Assembly (NCBI GenBank): GCA_020696915.1 | Contig: JAJFMR010000067.1 | Coordinates: 1-10,744, forward strand | Length of the DNA stretch: 10,744 nt | Origin: Rhizobiaceae bacterium | GTDB lineage: Bacteria; Pseudomonadota; Alphaproteobacteria; Rhizobiales; Rhizobiaceae | Reading direction: 5' to 3' | Part shown: one piece after another, positions 1-5,827 of the stretch | Numbering within the stretch: position 1 is the stretch's first letter | Layout: every line of letters starts with the position of its first letter | Translations under genes and position numbers: made by a program | The notes under the pieces: generated by a model | What the model saw: only the letters and a program-made list of their open reading frames with translations | Databases searched by the model: none | Told to the model about the DNA's origin: nothing

Positions 1-1
1 G

Positions 2-802
2 GGCGACCTGGCGGCGGTCGAGCAGGACACCGACCTGGCCTCGACCAGCGCGCCGAAAGGAACCGTCTACTACATCAGCCTCAACCAGAAGAACCCGACC
101 CTCGCCAAGCCGGAAGTGATCGAGGCCTTCAAGTACCTGCTCGACTACGATGCGGTCGGCGAGACGCTGATCAAGGGCATCGGCGAGATCCACCAGAACT
201 TCCTGCCGAAGGGGGTGCTCGGAGCGCTGGAGGACAATCCCTACAAGCTCGACGTCGCCAAGGCGAAGGAACTGCTCGAGAAGGCCGGATTGAAGGACGG
301 GTTCAGCGTGACCATGGACGTCCGCAATACCCAGCCGGTGACCGGCATCGCCGAATCCTTCCAGCAGTCGCTGGCCGAGGCCGGGATCAAGATGGAAATC
401 ATCCCCGGCGACGGTAAGCAGACGCTTACCAAATACCGGGCTCGCAATCACGACATGTATATCGGCCAGTGGGGCGTCGACTACTGGGATCCGCATTCCA
501 ACGCGGACACCTTCTCCTCCAATCCCGACAATTCGGACGACTCGCCCACCAAGACGCTTGCCTGGCGCAATGCATGGGACGTGCCCGAACTGACTGCCAA
601 GACCAAGGCAGCGCTGCTCGAGCGCGACAACGCCAGGCGAGCGGCCCTCTACGAGGAACTGCAGAAGACGGTCCGCGAGACCGGCCCCTTCGTGATGATC
701 TTCCAGCAGACGGAGGTGGCCGGGTTGCGCGGCAACCTCGAGGGCTTCAAGCTCGGGCCGACGTTCGACACCAACTTCCTGGCGCCGGTCAGCAAGAACT
801 GA
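2..802 (+). CDS. ABC transporter periplasmic substrate-binding protein, family 5 (5' partial)
   Basis: C-terminal 266 residues of a peptide/nickel-type (SBP_bac_5) solute-binding protein. The reading frame is open to the left edge, so the signal peptide and about half of a usual 500-550 residue protein lie outside. Family-typical stretches are the 'VIEAFKYLLDYDAV' segment followed by 'FLPKGVLG', the 'AKELLEKAGL' helix, 'QQSLAEAGIKMEI', the aromatic 'WGVDYWDPHSNAD' stretch, and a tail near 'GPFVMIFQQTEVAGLR'. In this family the protein binds oligopeptides, nickel chelates, opines or other small ligands in the periplasm and delivers them to the permeases. The next gene starts 19 bases downstream and encodes the matching permease. 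The ligand pocket cannot be assigned from the visible half, so the substrate is unknown. Family call sure; substrate unsure. Confidence 0.92.
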   Translation, partial: GDLAAVEQDTDLASTSAPKGTVYYISLNQKNPTLAKPEVIEAFKYLLDYDAVGETLIKGIGEIHQNFLPKGVLGALEDNPYKLDVAKAKELLEKAGLKDGFSVTMDVRNTQPVTGIAESFQQSLAEAGIKMEIIPGDGKQTLTKYRARNHDMYIGQWGVDYWDPHSNADTFSSNPDNSDDSPTKTLAWRNAWDVPELTAKTKAALLERDNARRAALYEELQKTVRETGPFVMIFQQTEVAGLRGNLEGFKLGPTFDTNFLAPVSKN

Positions 803-821
803 CCGTCGCCCGGGCGTTCCG

Positions 822-1889
822 TTGAGCGGTACCGGGACGCGTGCGGAAGCGGGGCGCGCGGCTCGGCGCGCCTCGGCGATCGCCTCGACGCTCATACGTT
901 TCGCGGCGGTCGTGGCGGTCACCTATCTCGGCCTGCTCGCGGTGACCTTCTTCATCGGCCGCGTCATCCCGATCGACCCGGTCCTGGCGATCGTCGGGGA
1001 CCGAGCCCCGGCCAGCGTCGTGGAACGCGCCCGCGAGGAACTCGGTCTCAACCTTCCATACCACCAGCAGTTCCTGATCTATGTGAAGGGCGCGCTGCAG
1101 GGCGAGTTCGGCCGCTCGGTGCTGACCACCAACCCGGTGATGACGGACATAAGGCGCGTGCTGCCGGCAACCATCGAGCTGGCGACGCTCGGCACGCTGA
1201 TCGGCGCGCTGATCGGCGTGCCGCTTGGCGTGCTCGCCGCCGTCCGGCGCGGAACGCTGGCCGACCAGATCGTGCGTATCATCGGACTGATCGGCTATTC
1301 CGTGCCGATCTTCTGGCTGGGGCTGCTGGCGCTGCTCGTCTTCTATGCGAGGCTGCGCTGGACGGCCGGGCCGGGACGCATCGACGTGGTCTACGAATAC
1401 ACCTTCACCCCGATCACCGGCTTCTACCTGCTCGACGCGATGCTGCTTCGCGACTGGGCGGCCTTTCGGGACATCTTTGCGCATATCGTTCTGCCGGCCT
1501 CGCTACTCGGCTACTTCTCGCTAGCCTATATCAGCCGCATGACGCGCTCCTTCATGCTGAACGAGCTTGGCCAGGAGTACATCGTGGCGGCACGCGCCAA
1601 AGGGCTCTCGGAAACGAGAATCGTGTGGGCGCATGCGCTGCGCAACGCCGCGGTGCCGCTGGTCACGGTGATCGCGCTTTCCTATGCGGGCCTGCTCGAA
1701 GGTTCGGTGCTCACCGAGACGGTCTTCTCCTGGCCTGGACTAGGTCTCTACATCACCAATTCTCTCCAGAATGCCGACATGAACGCCGTGCTCGGCGGCA
1801 CCATCGTCATCGGCTCGATCTTCATCGGCATCAATCTCCTGTCCGACCTGCTCTACCGGATGCTCGACCCGAGGACGCGGCCGCGATGA
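822..1889 (+). CDS. Dipeptide/oligopeptide-type ABC transporter permease (DppB/OppB-like)
   Basis: First inner-membrane permease of the importer, 355 residues. An Arg/Ala-rich N-terminus of about 24 residues precedes the first membrane segment (about 26-46), which is followed by 'GRVIPIDPVLAIVGD', the DppB-style start of the periplasmic loop. The 'EYIVAARAKGLSETRI' segment (about 252-267) is the EAA loop that contacts the ATPases, followed by 'HALRNAAVPLVTVIALSY' and 'LTETVFSWPGLG', all typical of the BPD_transp_1 family. The start is a TTG at 822 without a convincing ribosome-binding site. No ATG, GTG or TTG lies between it and the preceding stop in frame, and a later start would cut the first membrane helix. 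The gene ends in an ATGA overlap with the second permease. Product sure; exact start moderate. Confidence 0.93.
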   Translation: MSGTGTRAEAGRAARRASAIASTLIRFAAVVAVTYLGLLAVTFFIGRVIPIDPVLAIVGDRAPASVVERAREELGLNLPYHQQFLIYVKGALQGEFGRSVLTTNPVMTDIRRVLPATIELATLGTLIGALIGVPLGVLAAVRRGTLADQIVRIIGLIGYSVPIFWLGLLALLVFYARLRWTAGPGRIDVVYEYTFTPITGFYLLDAMLLRDWAAFRDIFAHIVLPASLLGYFSLAYISRMTRSFMLNELGQEYIVAARAKGLSETRIVWAHALRNAAVPLVTVIALSYAGLLEGSVLTETVFSWPGLGLYITNSLQNADMNAVLGGTIVIGSIFIGINLLSDLLYRMLDPRTRPR

Positions 1890-2803
1890 GCGAAGCGGCG
1901 CTCACCAGGCGCGAGTGGCTGCTCAGCGAGCGGCCGGACTCGCGGCTCCAGGCGAGGCTCGGCCGCGCCTATCAGTCGTGGTTGCGGTTCTCCGCCAACC
2001 GGCTGGCGCTGGCCGGGCTGCTGATCATCCTGCTGCTGGTGTTCGTGGCTGCCTTCGCCGACCTTCTTTCGCCCTATTCGCCCATCGTCGGAGACCTGCG
2101 CGGCTCCCGGCTGATGCCCCCCGGCCCCGGGCACTGGCTCGGCACCGACGACCAGGGCCGCGACATCCTGTCCCGCATCATCCACGGGTCCCGGATCACA
2201 CTCTACGTGGTGCTGCTGGTGGCCATCATCGCGGCGCCGATCGGGCTTGCCGTCGGCGCGGTGGCCGGTTACGCGGGCGGCTTGCTCGACGTGGTGCTGA
2301 TGCGCATCACCGACATCTTCCTGGCCTTCCCGAAGCTCATCCTGGCGCTGGCCTTCGTGGCGGCGCTTGGCCCCGGGATCGAGAACGCCGTGCTGGCAAT
2401 CGCCATCACCTCATGGCCGCCCTATGCGCGGATCGCCCGTGCCGAGACCCTGACGGTGCGCAGTTCCGACTACATCGCGGCCGTCGCGCTGATGGGCGCC
2501 TCGCCGTCGCGTATCGTGCTCCGCCACATCATGCCGCTCTGCATCTCCTCACTGATCGTGCGGGTCACGCTCGACATGGCCGGCATCATCCTGACGGCCG
2601 CGGGACTGGGCTTTCTCGGGCTCGGCGCGCAGCCGCCGCTGCCGGAATGGGGCGCGATGATCGCGTCGGGCCGCCGCTTCATCCTGGACCAGTGGTGGGT
2701 CGCGGCAGCGCCCGGCGCGGCGATCCTGATCGTCAGCCTCGGCTTCAACCTCCTGGGCGACGGACTGCGCGACGCGCTCGATCCGCGGGGAAGCGAACGT
2801 TGA
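1886..2803 (+). CDS. Dipeptide/oligopeptide-type ABC transporter permease (DppC/OppC-like)
   Basis: Second permease, 305 residues. The ATG at 1886 overlaps the TGA of the first permease (ATGA, 1886-1889), so the two are translationally coupled. The order is a cytoplasmic N-terminus of about 38 residues with 'WLRFSANRLALAGL' (the DppC N-terminal domain), the first membrane helix at about 40-58, then 'LSPYSP' and the family mark 'HWLGTDDQGRDILSRIIHGSR'-like segment near residues 83-103. The EAA loop 'DYIAAVALMGASPSRIVLRH' lies at about 195-214, and the C-terminus is 'GFNLLGDGLRDALDPR', which is the standard ending of DppC/OppC/NikC proteins. It forms the heterodimeric channel with the upstream permease. 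An in-frame extension upstream to 1625 exists but lies wholly within the first permease gene and is rejected. Confidence 0.95.
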   Translation: MSEAALTRREWLLSERPDSRLQARLGRAYQSWLRFSANRLALAGLLIILLLVFVAAFADLLSPYSPIVGDLRGSRLMPPGPGHWLGTDDQGRDILSRIIHGSRITLYVVLLVAIIAAPIGLAVGAVAGYAGGLLDVVLMRITDIFLAFPKLILALAFVAALGPGIENAVLAIAITSWPPYARIARAETLTVRSSDYIAAVALMGASPSRIVLRHIMPLCISSLIVRVTLDMAGIILTAAGLGFLGLGAQPPLPEWGAMIASGRRFILDQWWVAAAPGAAILIVSLGFNLLGDGLRDALDPRGSER

Positions 2804-3633
2804 AGCCGCTGCTTCTCGTCGACGATCTGTGGGTGAGTTTCCCGACCCGCACGGAAACCGTCGAGGCCGTGCGCGGCGTCTCCTTCACGCTCGGCCGCGA
2901 GCGGCTGGGCATCGTCGGCGAATCCGGTTCCGGCAAGTCGCAGACCGGCCGCGCCATCATGGGGCTGACGCCCGCCAACGCCCATATCCGGGCGGGCAGG
3001 CTCCAATTCGACGGCATCGAACTGCTCGGTATCCCTGCCCGCCAGCGCCGACGGCTCAGGGGCAAGCGCCTCTCGATGATCCTGCAGGATCCGAAATACT
3101 CGCTCAATCCGGTGATGAGCATCGGCAGGCAGATCGCCGAAACGCTGCGCTCCCATGAGACCATCGGCAATGCCGAATCGCGGGAGCGGACGCTGGAGAT
3201 GCTGGAGGCCGTGCAGATCCGCAATCCGCACCGCGTCTACGACCTTTACCCGCACGAGGTTTCGGGGGGCATGGGCCAGCGCGCGATGATCGCCATGATG
3301 CTGGTTGCCGGACCGGAACTGCTCATCGCGGACGAGCCGACCTCGGCGCTCGACGTCACCGTGCAACTCGACATTCTTCGCATCCTCGACCGGCTGGTCG
3401 GTGAACGCGGGATGGGACTGATCTTCATCTCGCACGATCTGCGGCTCGTCGCTTCGTTCTGCGACCGCGTCGTGGTCATGTATGCCGGCAAGGTCGTCGA
3501 GCAGCTGCCGGCCGCGGCGCTGGCCCGGGCCGAGCATCCCTACACGCGCGGCCTGCTCGACTGCATGCCGAAGATCGGCGAGCAACGACATCCGCTGCCG
3601 GTGCTGGAGCGCCAGCCGGAGTGGGCGCTTTGA
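2800..3633 (+). CDS. Peptide-type ABC transporter ATPase (DppD/OppD-like)
   Basis: First of two ATPases that power the importer, 277 residues. Visible motifs are Walker A GESGSGKS (40-47), a Q-loop with 'LQDPKYSLNPVM', signature VSGGM (154-158), Walker B 'LLIADEPTSALD' (174-185) and switch His212 in 'ISHD'. It ends with a short piece of the oligopeptide-transporter C-terminal domain around 'EHPYTRGLLDCMPKIG'. At 277 residues it is shorter than DppD/OppD (about 330) and closer to NikD-sized ATPases. The start is a TTG at 2800 overlapping the upstream TGA (TTGA, 2800-2803). It is chosen because GGGGAAG (2787-2793) sits 6 bases upstream and because the protein then begins directly with the first strand 'LLLVDDLWVSF'. 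The frame is open far upstream, but that part is only a shadow of the permease gene. Confidence 0.93.
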   Translation: MKPLLLVDDLWVSFPTRTETVEAVRGVSFTLGRERLGIVGESGSGKSQTGRAIMGLTPANAHIRAGRLQFDGIELLGIPARQRRRLRGKRLSMILQDPKYSLNPVMSIGRQIAETLRSHETIGNAESRERTLEMLEAVQIRNPHRVYDLYPHEVSGGMGQRAMIAMMLVAGPELLIADEPTSALDVTVQLDILRILDRLVGERGMGLIFISHDLRLVASFCDRVVVMYAGKVVEQLPAAALARAEHPYTRGLLDCMPKIGEQRHPLPVLERQPEWAL

Positions 3634-4379
3634 CGCCGGCACTCGGGATCATGGGCCTCACTGTCGCCTACGATCGTCACAAGGCGCTCGACCGCATCTC
3701 TCTCGAGGTCGAGCAAGGCCAGTCCTTCGGACTGGTCGGCGAGTCCGGGTCGGGGAAGTCGACACTGCTCAAGGCGATCACCGGACTGGCGCCGGTCGAA
3801 GCGGGTACAATCAGCGTCGACGGCTCGAAGCTCGGCAGAAGCCGCGAGAAGGCCTTCTACCGCAAGGTGCAGATGGTCTTCCAGGACCCTTACGGCTCAC
3901 TGCATCCGCGCCAGACGGTCGACCGGTTGCTGCTCGAGCCGCTCGCGGTTCACGGCTTCGCCGACAGCGAAGCGCGCATCAACAGGGCACTGGACGAGGT
4001 GGGGCTGGGGTCAGGATTCCGCTTCCGCTATCCGCACCAGCTTTCCGGCGGCCAGCGGCAGCGCGTGGCGATCGCCCGCGCGTTGATCCTCGAGCCGTCG
4101 ATCCTGCTGCTCGATGAGCCGACCTCGGCGCTCGACGCCTCGGTCCAGGCCGAGGTGCTCAATCTGCTCGAGCAGGTCCGGCGGGACCGGGGACTGACGT
4201 TCCTGATGGTCAGCCACGACCTCGCCATCATCACCCATATGTGTGAAAGGCTGATGGTCATGCAGAATGGCGAGGAGGTGGAGCGCCTCGATGCGAGCGA
4301 TCTCGCGGCGCGTCGCGTCTCCCGCGACTACACGCGCAACCTGCTCGTCGCCAGCGCCGGTTTTGTGCGGGCACCGTGA
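3630..4379 (+). CDS. Peptide-type ABC transporter ATPase (DppF/OppF-like)
   Basis: Second ATPase, 249 residues; it pairs with the preceding one to form the nucleotide-binding heterodimer under the two permeases. Motifs are Walker A GESGSGKS (37-44), Q-loop 'FQDPYGSLHPR', signature LSGGQ (138-142), Walker B 'ILLLDEPTSALD' (158-169) and switch His196 in 'VSHD'. 'FQDPYGSLHPR' is characteristic of the DppF/OppF branch. The protein stops soon after 'DYTRNLLVAS', so the usual C-terminal extension of DppF (about 330 residues) is largely missing, as in NikE-sized proteins. The start is taken as TTG 3630, overlapping the upstream TGA (TTGA) with GGAG at 3618-3621 8 bases upstream. GTG 3621 and ATG 3651 are alternatives. 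It is the last gene of the operon. Confidence 0.93.
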   Translation: MTPALGIMGLTVAYDRHKALDRISLEVEQGQSFGLVGESGSGKSTLLKAITGLAPVEAGTISVDGSKLGRSREKAFYRKVQMVFQDPYGSLHPRQTVDRLLLEPLAVHGFADSEARINRALDEVGLGSGFRFRYPHQLSGGQRQRVAIARALILEPSILLLDEPTSALDASVQAEVLNLLEQVRRDRGLTFLMVSHDLAIITHMCERLMVMQNGEEVERLDASDLAARRVSRDYTRNLLVASAGFVRAP

Positions 4380-4416
4380 CCTCACCGCGCCGGAACCGCA
4401 TCCGACGCATTACCGA

Positions 4417-4445
4417 TTGCCCGGGCGAAAGGCTCAACATATCTT
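4417..4445 (+). promoter_or_regulatory. Weak candidate sigma70-type promoter for DUF2188-denD
   Basis: TTGCCC (4417-4422) and TATCTT (4440-4445) are separated by 17 bases, with four of six consensus matches in each box. The position, about 130 bases before the DUF2188 start, fits a promoter for that two-gene unit. The GC-rich stem-loop at 4453-4497 would then lie in its leader. The match is modest and could be chance. Confidence 0.25.
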
Positions 4446-4452
4446 CGCTTCG

Positions 4453-4497
4453 GGCTGCGGCGGCGCGGAACGAGAAGACCAGGGCTCCGCCGCGGCC
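4453..4497 (+). terminator. GC-rich stem-loop, possible terminator of the ABC operon
   Basis: Arms 4453-4463 and 4487-4497 pair over 11 bases with one G-U wobble, closing a 23-base loop, and are followed directly by TTT. It lies 74 bases after the last ABC gene. The large loop and very short T run make it a poor classical terminator. It might instead be a structure in the leader of the DUF2188-denD transcript. Confidence 0.35.
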
Positions 4498-4514
4498 TTT
4501 CCGCATTCGACCAT

Positions 4515-4540
4515 TCCGAAGAGACCCCGCGCTTTTCGGA
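4515..4540 (+). other. Small stem-loop upstream of the DUF2188 gene
   Basis: Arms 4515-4522 and 4533-4540 pair over 8 bases, including one wobble, around a 10-base loop. A T/G-rich stretch (TTTGGTGGTTTGG) follows. It lies 38 bases before the start codon. It could be a weak terminator or a leader structure; nothing in the sequence decides between them. Confidence 0.25.
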
Positions 4541-4577
4541 TTTGGTGGTTTGGCAAACGTGGCTCGGAGATCGATCG

Positions 4578-4832
4578 ATGGCCAAGGTTACCTACGAGAT
4601 CGTCGAACATGACGGCGGCTGGGCGTACCGGCTCGGCACGACCTATTCGGAAACGTTCCCCACGCATGCGGACGCGCTGGCCGCGGCGCGCATCGCCGCC
4701 GCCGAACAGCAGGTGGCGGGCACGACCGAAGGCATCGAGTACGAAGACGCCGAGGGCAAATGGCACGGCGAGGTCGCCGAAGGCAGCGACCGGCCGGAAA
4801 CCGAAATCGTCGACGACGACACTGAGGAGTGA
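4578..4832 (+). CDS. Small acidic DUF2188-type protein
   Basis: A predicted 84-residue cytoplasmic protein. The pattern 'YEIVEHDGGWAYRL' then 'FPTHADALAAARIAAAEQ' then 'IEYEDAEGKWHGE' resembles DUF2188: a short beta strand with 'xGWA', an 'ADAxxAAR' helix, and a strand carrying 'G+'. DUF2188 has no established function. The tail is strongly acidic (TEIVDDDTEE). There is no signal peptide, membrane segment or cysteine. The start ATG 4578 is chosen because GGAGA (4566-4570) lies 7 bases upstream and the protein-like composition begins there; a GTG 36 bases earlier in the same frame adds no domain. The stop is 4 bases before the denD start, so the two are co-transcribed. The family call is by eye. 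Confidence 0.85.
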   Translation: MAKVTYEIVEHDGGWAYRLGTTYSETFPTHADALAAARIAAAEQQVAGTTEGIEYEDAEGKWHGEVAEGSDRPETEIVDDDTEE

Positions 4833-4836
4833 ACCC

Positions 4837-5820
4837 ATGGACGTGCTGGTGATCGGGGCCGCCGGAATGGTCGGACGCAAGCTGGTGTCGAAGCTTGCCG
4901 CAGGTGGCGTGGTCGGCGGCAGGGTAATCGACCGGCTCATCCTTGCCGACGTGGTCGCGCCCGAGGCGCCCGCCTTCGAGGGCAACATCGACACGGTTCC
5001 CGCCGACCTGTCGGAGCCCGGCGTCGCCGATACGCTGCTGGCGACACGACCGCAGCTGATCTTCCACCTGGCGGCCGTGGTGTCGGGCGAAGCGGAAGCC
5101 GATTTCGAAAAGGGCTACCGGGTCAATCTCGACGGCACGCGGGCGCTGCTGGAGGCCGTCCGCATGGCCGGCTCAAAGGAGAGCTACGTGCCGAAGCTTG
5201 TCTTTGCGTCGTCGATCGCTGTGTTCGGCGCGCCGCTGCCGGAGGTGATCGGCGAGACCGAGTGCCTGGCGCCGCTCACCAGCTACGGCACGCAGAAGGC
5301 GATCTCGGAGCTGCTCCTGGCCGACTATTCGCGGCGCGGCTTCCTCGACGGCATCGGCATCCGCCTGCCGACCATCGTGATCAGGCCGGGCAAGCCGAAC
5401 AAGGCCGCATCCGGCTTCTTCTCGGGGATCCTGCGCGAGCCGCTGGCCGGGCAGGAGGCGGTGCTGCCGGTGGACGACAGTGTTCGCCACTGGTTCGCCA
5501 GCCCCCGCGCCGCCGTGAATTTCCTGCTGCACGCGGCCGGTCTCGACACGTCGCGTCTTGGCAGCCGGCGCTCACTGACCATGCCGGGCCTGTCGGCAAC
5601 GGTCGGCGACCAAATCGAGGCCTTGCGCCGCGCGGCCGGCGAGGCGGCGGTGCGGCGCATCCGCCGCGAGCCTGACGAGACAATCGCCCGGATCGTCGCC
5701 GGCTGGCCGCAGAATTTCGATGCCTCGCGCGCGGCGGCGCTCGGCTTCGTCGCCGAGAAATCGTTCGACGAGATCATAAAAGCCCATCTCGAGGACGAGC
5801 CCCGCAGCGTCGCTGCCTGA
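4837..5820 (+). CDS. denD: D-erythronate dehydrogenase-like NAD-dependent epimerase/dehydratase-family protein
   Basis: An extended short-chain dehydrogenase of 327 residues. The Rossmann motif GAAGMVG is at 7-13, an NAD-selecting Asp38 ends the second strand ('LILAD'), and the catalytic triad is Ser126 (in 'FASSIAVFG'), Tyr150 and Lys154 (YGTQK). 'FHLAAVVSGEAEADFEKGYR', 'DGIGIRLPTI', 'RPGKPNKAASGFFSG' and 'LTMPGLSATVG' strongly recall proteins annotated as DenD. DenD oxidises D-erythronate at C2 with NAD to 2-oxo-tetronate, the first step towards dihydroxyacetone phosphate via OtnI, OtnK and OtnC. None of those genes is nearby, so the substrate is inferred from family alone, and a related sugar acid is possible. 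GAGGAG (4824-4829) sits 7 bases before the ATG. The gene follows the DUF2188 gene and faces yidC tail to tail. Confidence 0.88.
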   Translation: MDVLVIGAAGMVGRKLVSKLAAGGVVGGRVIDRLILADVVAPEAPAFEGNIDTVPADLSEPGVADTLLATRPQLIFHLAAVVSGEAEADFEKGYRVNLDGTRALLEAVRMAGSKESYVPKLVFASSIAVFGAPLPEVIGETECLAPLTSYGTQKAISELLLADYSRRGFLDGIGIRLPTIVIRPGKPNKAASGFFSGILREPLAGQEAVLPVDDSVRHWFASPRAAVNFLLHAAGLDTSRLGSRRSLTMPGLSATVGDQIEALRRAAGEAAVRRIRREPDETIARIVAGWPQNFDASRAAALGFVAEKSFDEIIKAHLEDEPRSVAA

Positions 5821-5827
5821 AAAGCGT

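Larger units (their letters stand above)
4380..4577 (+). other. Intergenic region between transporter operon and DUF2188-denD unit
   Basis: The 198 bases hold no gene I can support; frames crossing it are extensions of neighbouring genes without protein-like composition. It contains a weak promoter candidate, a GC-rich stem-loop and a second smaller stem-loop, each listed separately. The ribosome-binding site of the DUF2188 gene (GGAGA, 4566-4570) and a 10-base palindrome (4570-4579) that runs into its start codon lie at the right end. Confidence 0.6.

Noticed and set aside
1915..2799. Open frame upstream of the first ATPase start, in frame with it, suggesting a 572-residue fusion protein
   Set aside because: The upstream part overlaps the second permease in another frame, is Arg/Pro/Ala-rich without a domain, and a TTG with a good ribosome-binding site sits at the start of the ATPase domain.
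3259..3273. Signature motif VSGGM instead of LSGGQ in the first ATPase
   Set aside because: Met at this position is common in DppD/OppD-type ATPases, so it is not a defect.
2470..3642. Long minus-strand open frame (about 390 codons) opposite the permease and ATPase genes
   Set aside because: It lies antisense to clear ABC transporter genes, has composition dominated by Arg, Gln, Asp and His, and shows no family motif; it is a frame shadow in GC-rich DNA.
4570..4579. Ten-base palindrome overlapping the DUF2188 start codon, considered as an operator
   Set aside because: It is a simple ATCG repeat and short; such sequences are frequent by chance, and a similar GATCGATC also occurs in the rpmH leader.
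4267..4836. In-frame extension upstream of denD, running through the spacer and DUF2188 gene
   Set aside because: The Rossmann motif begins right after ATG 4837, which has a strong GAGGAG site; the extension is low-complexity and overlaps a better gene.
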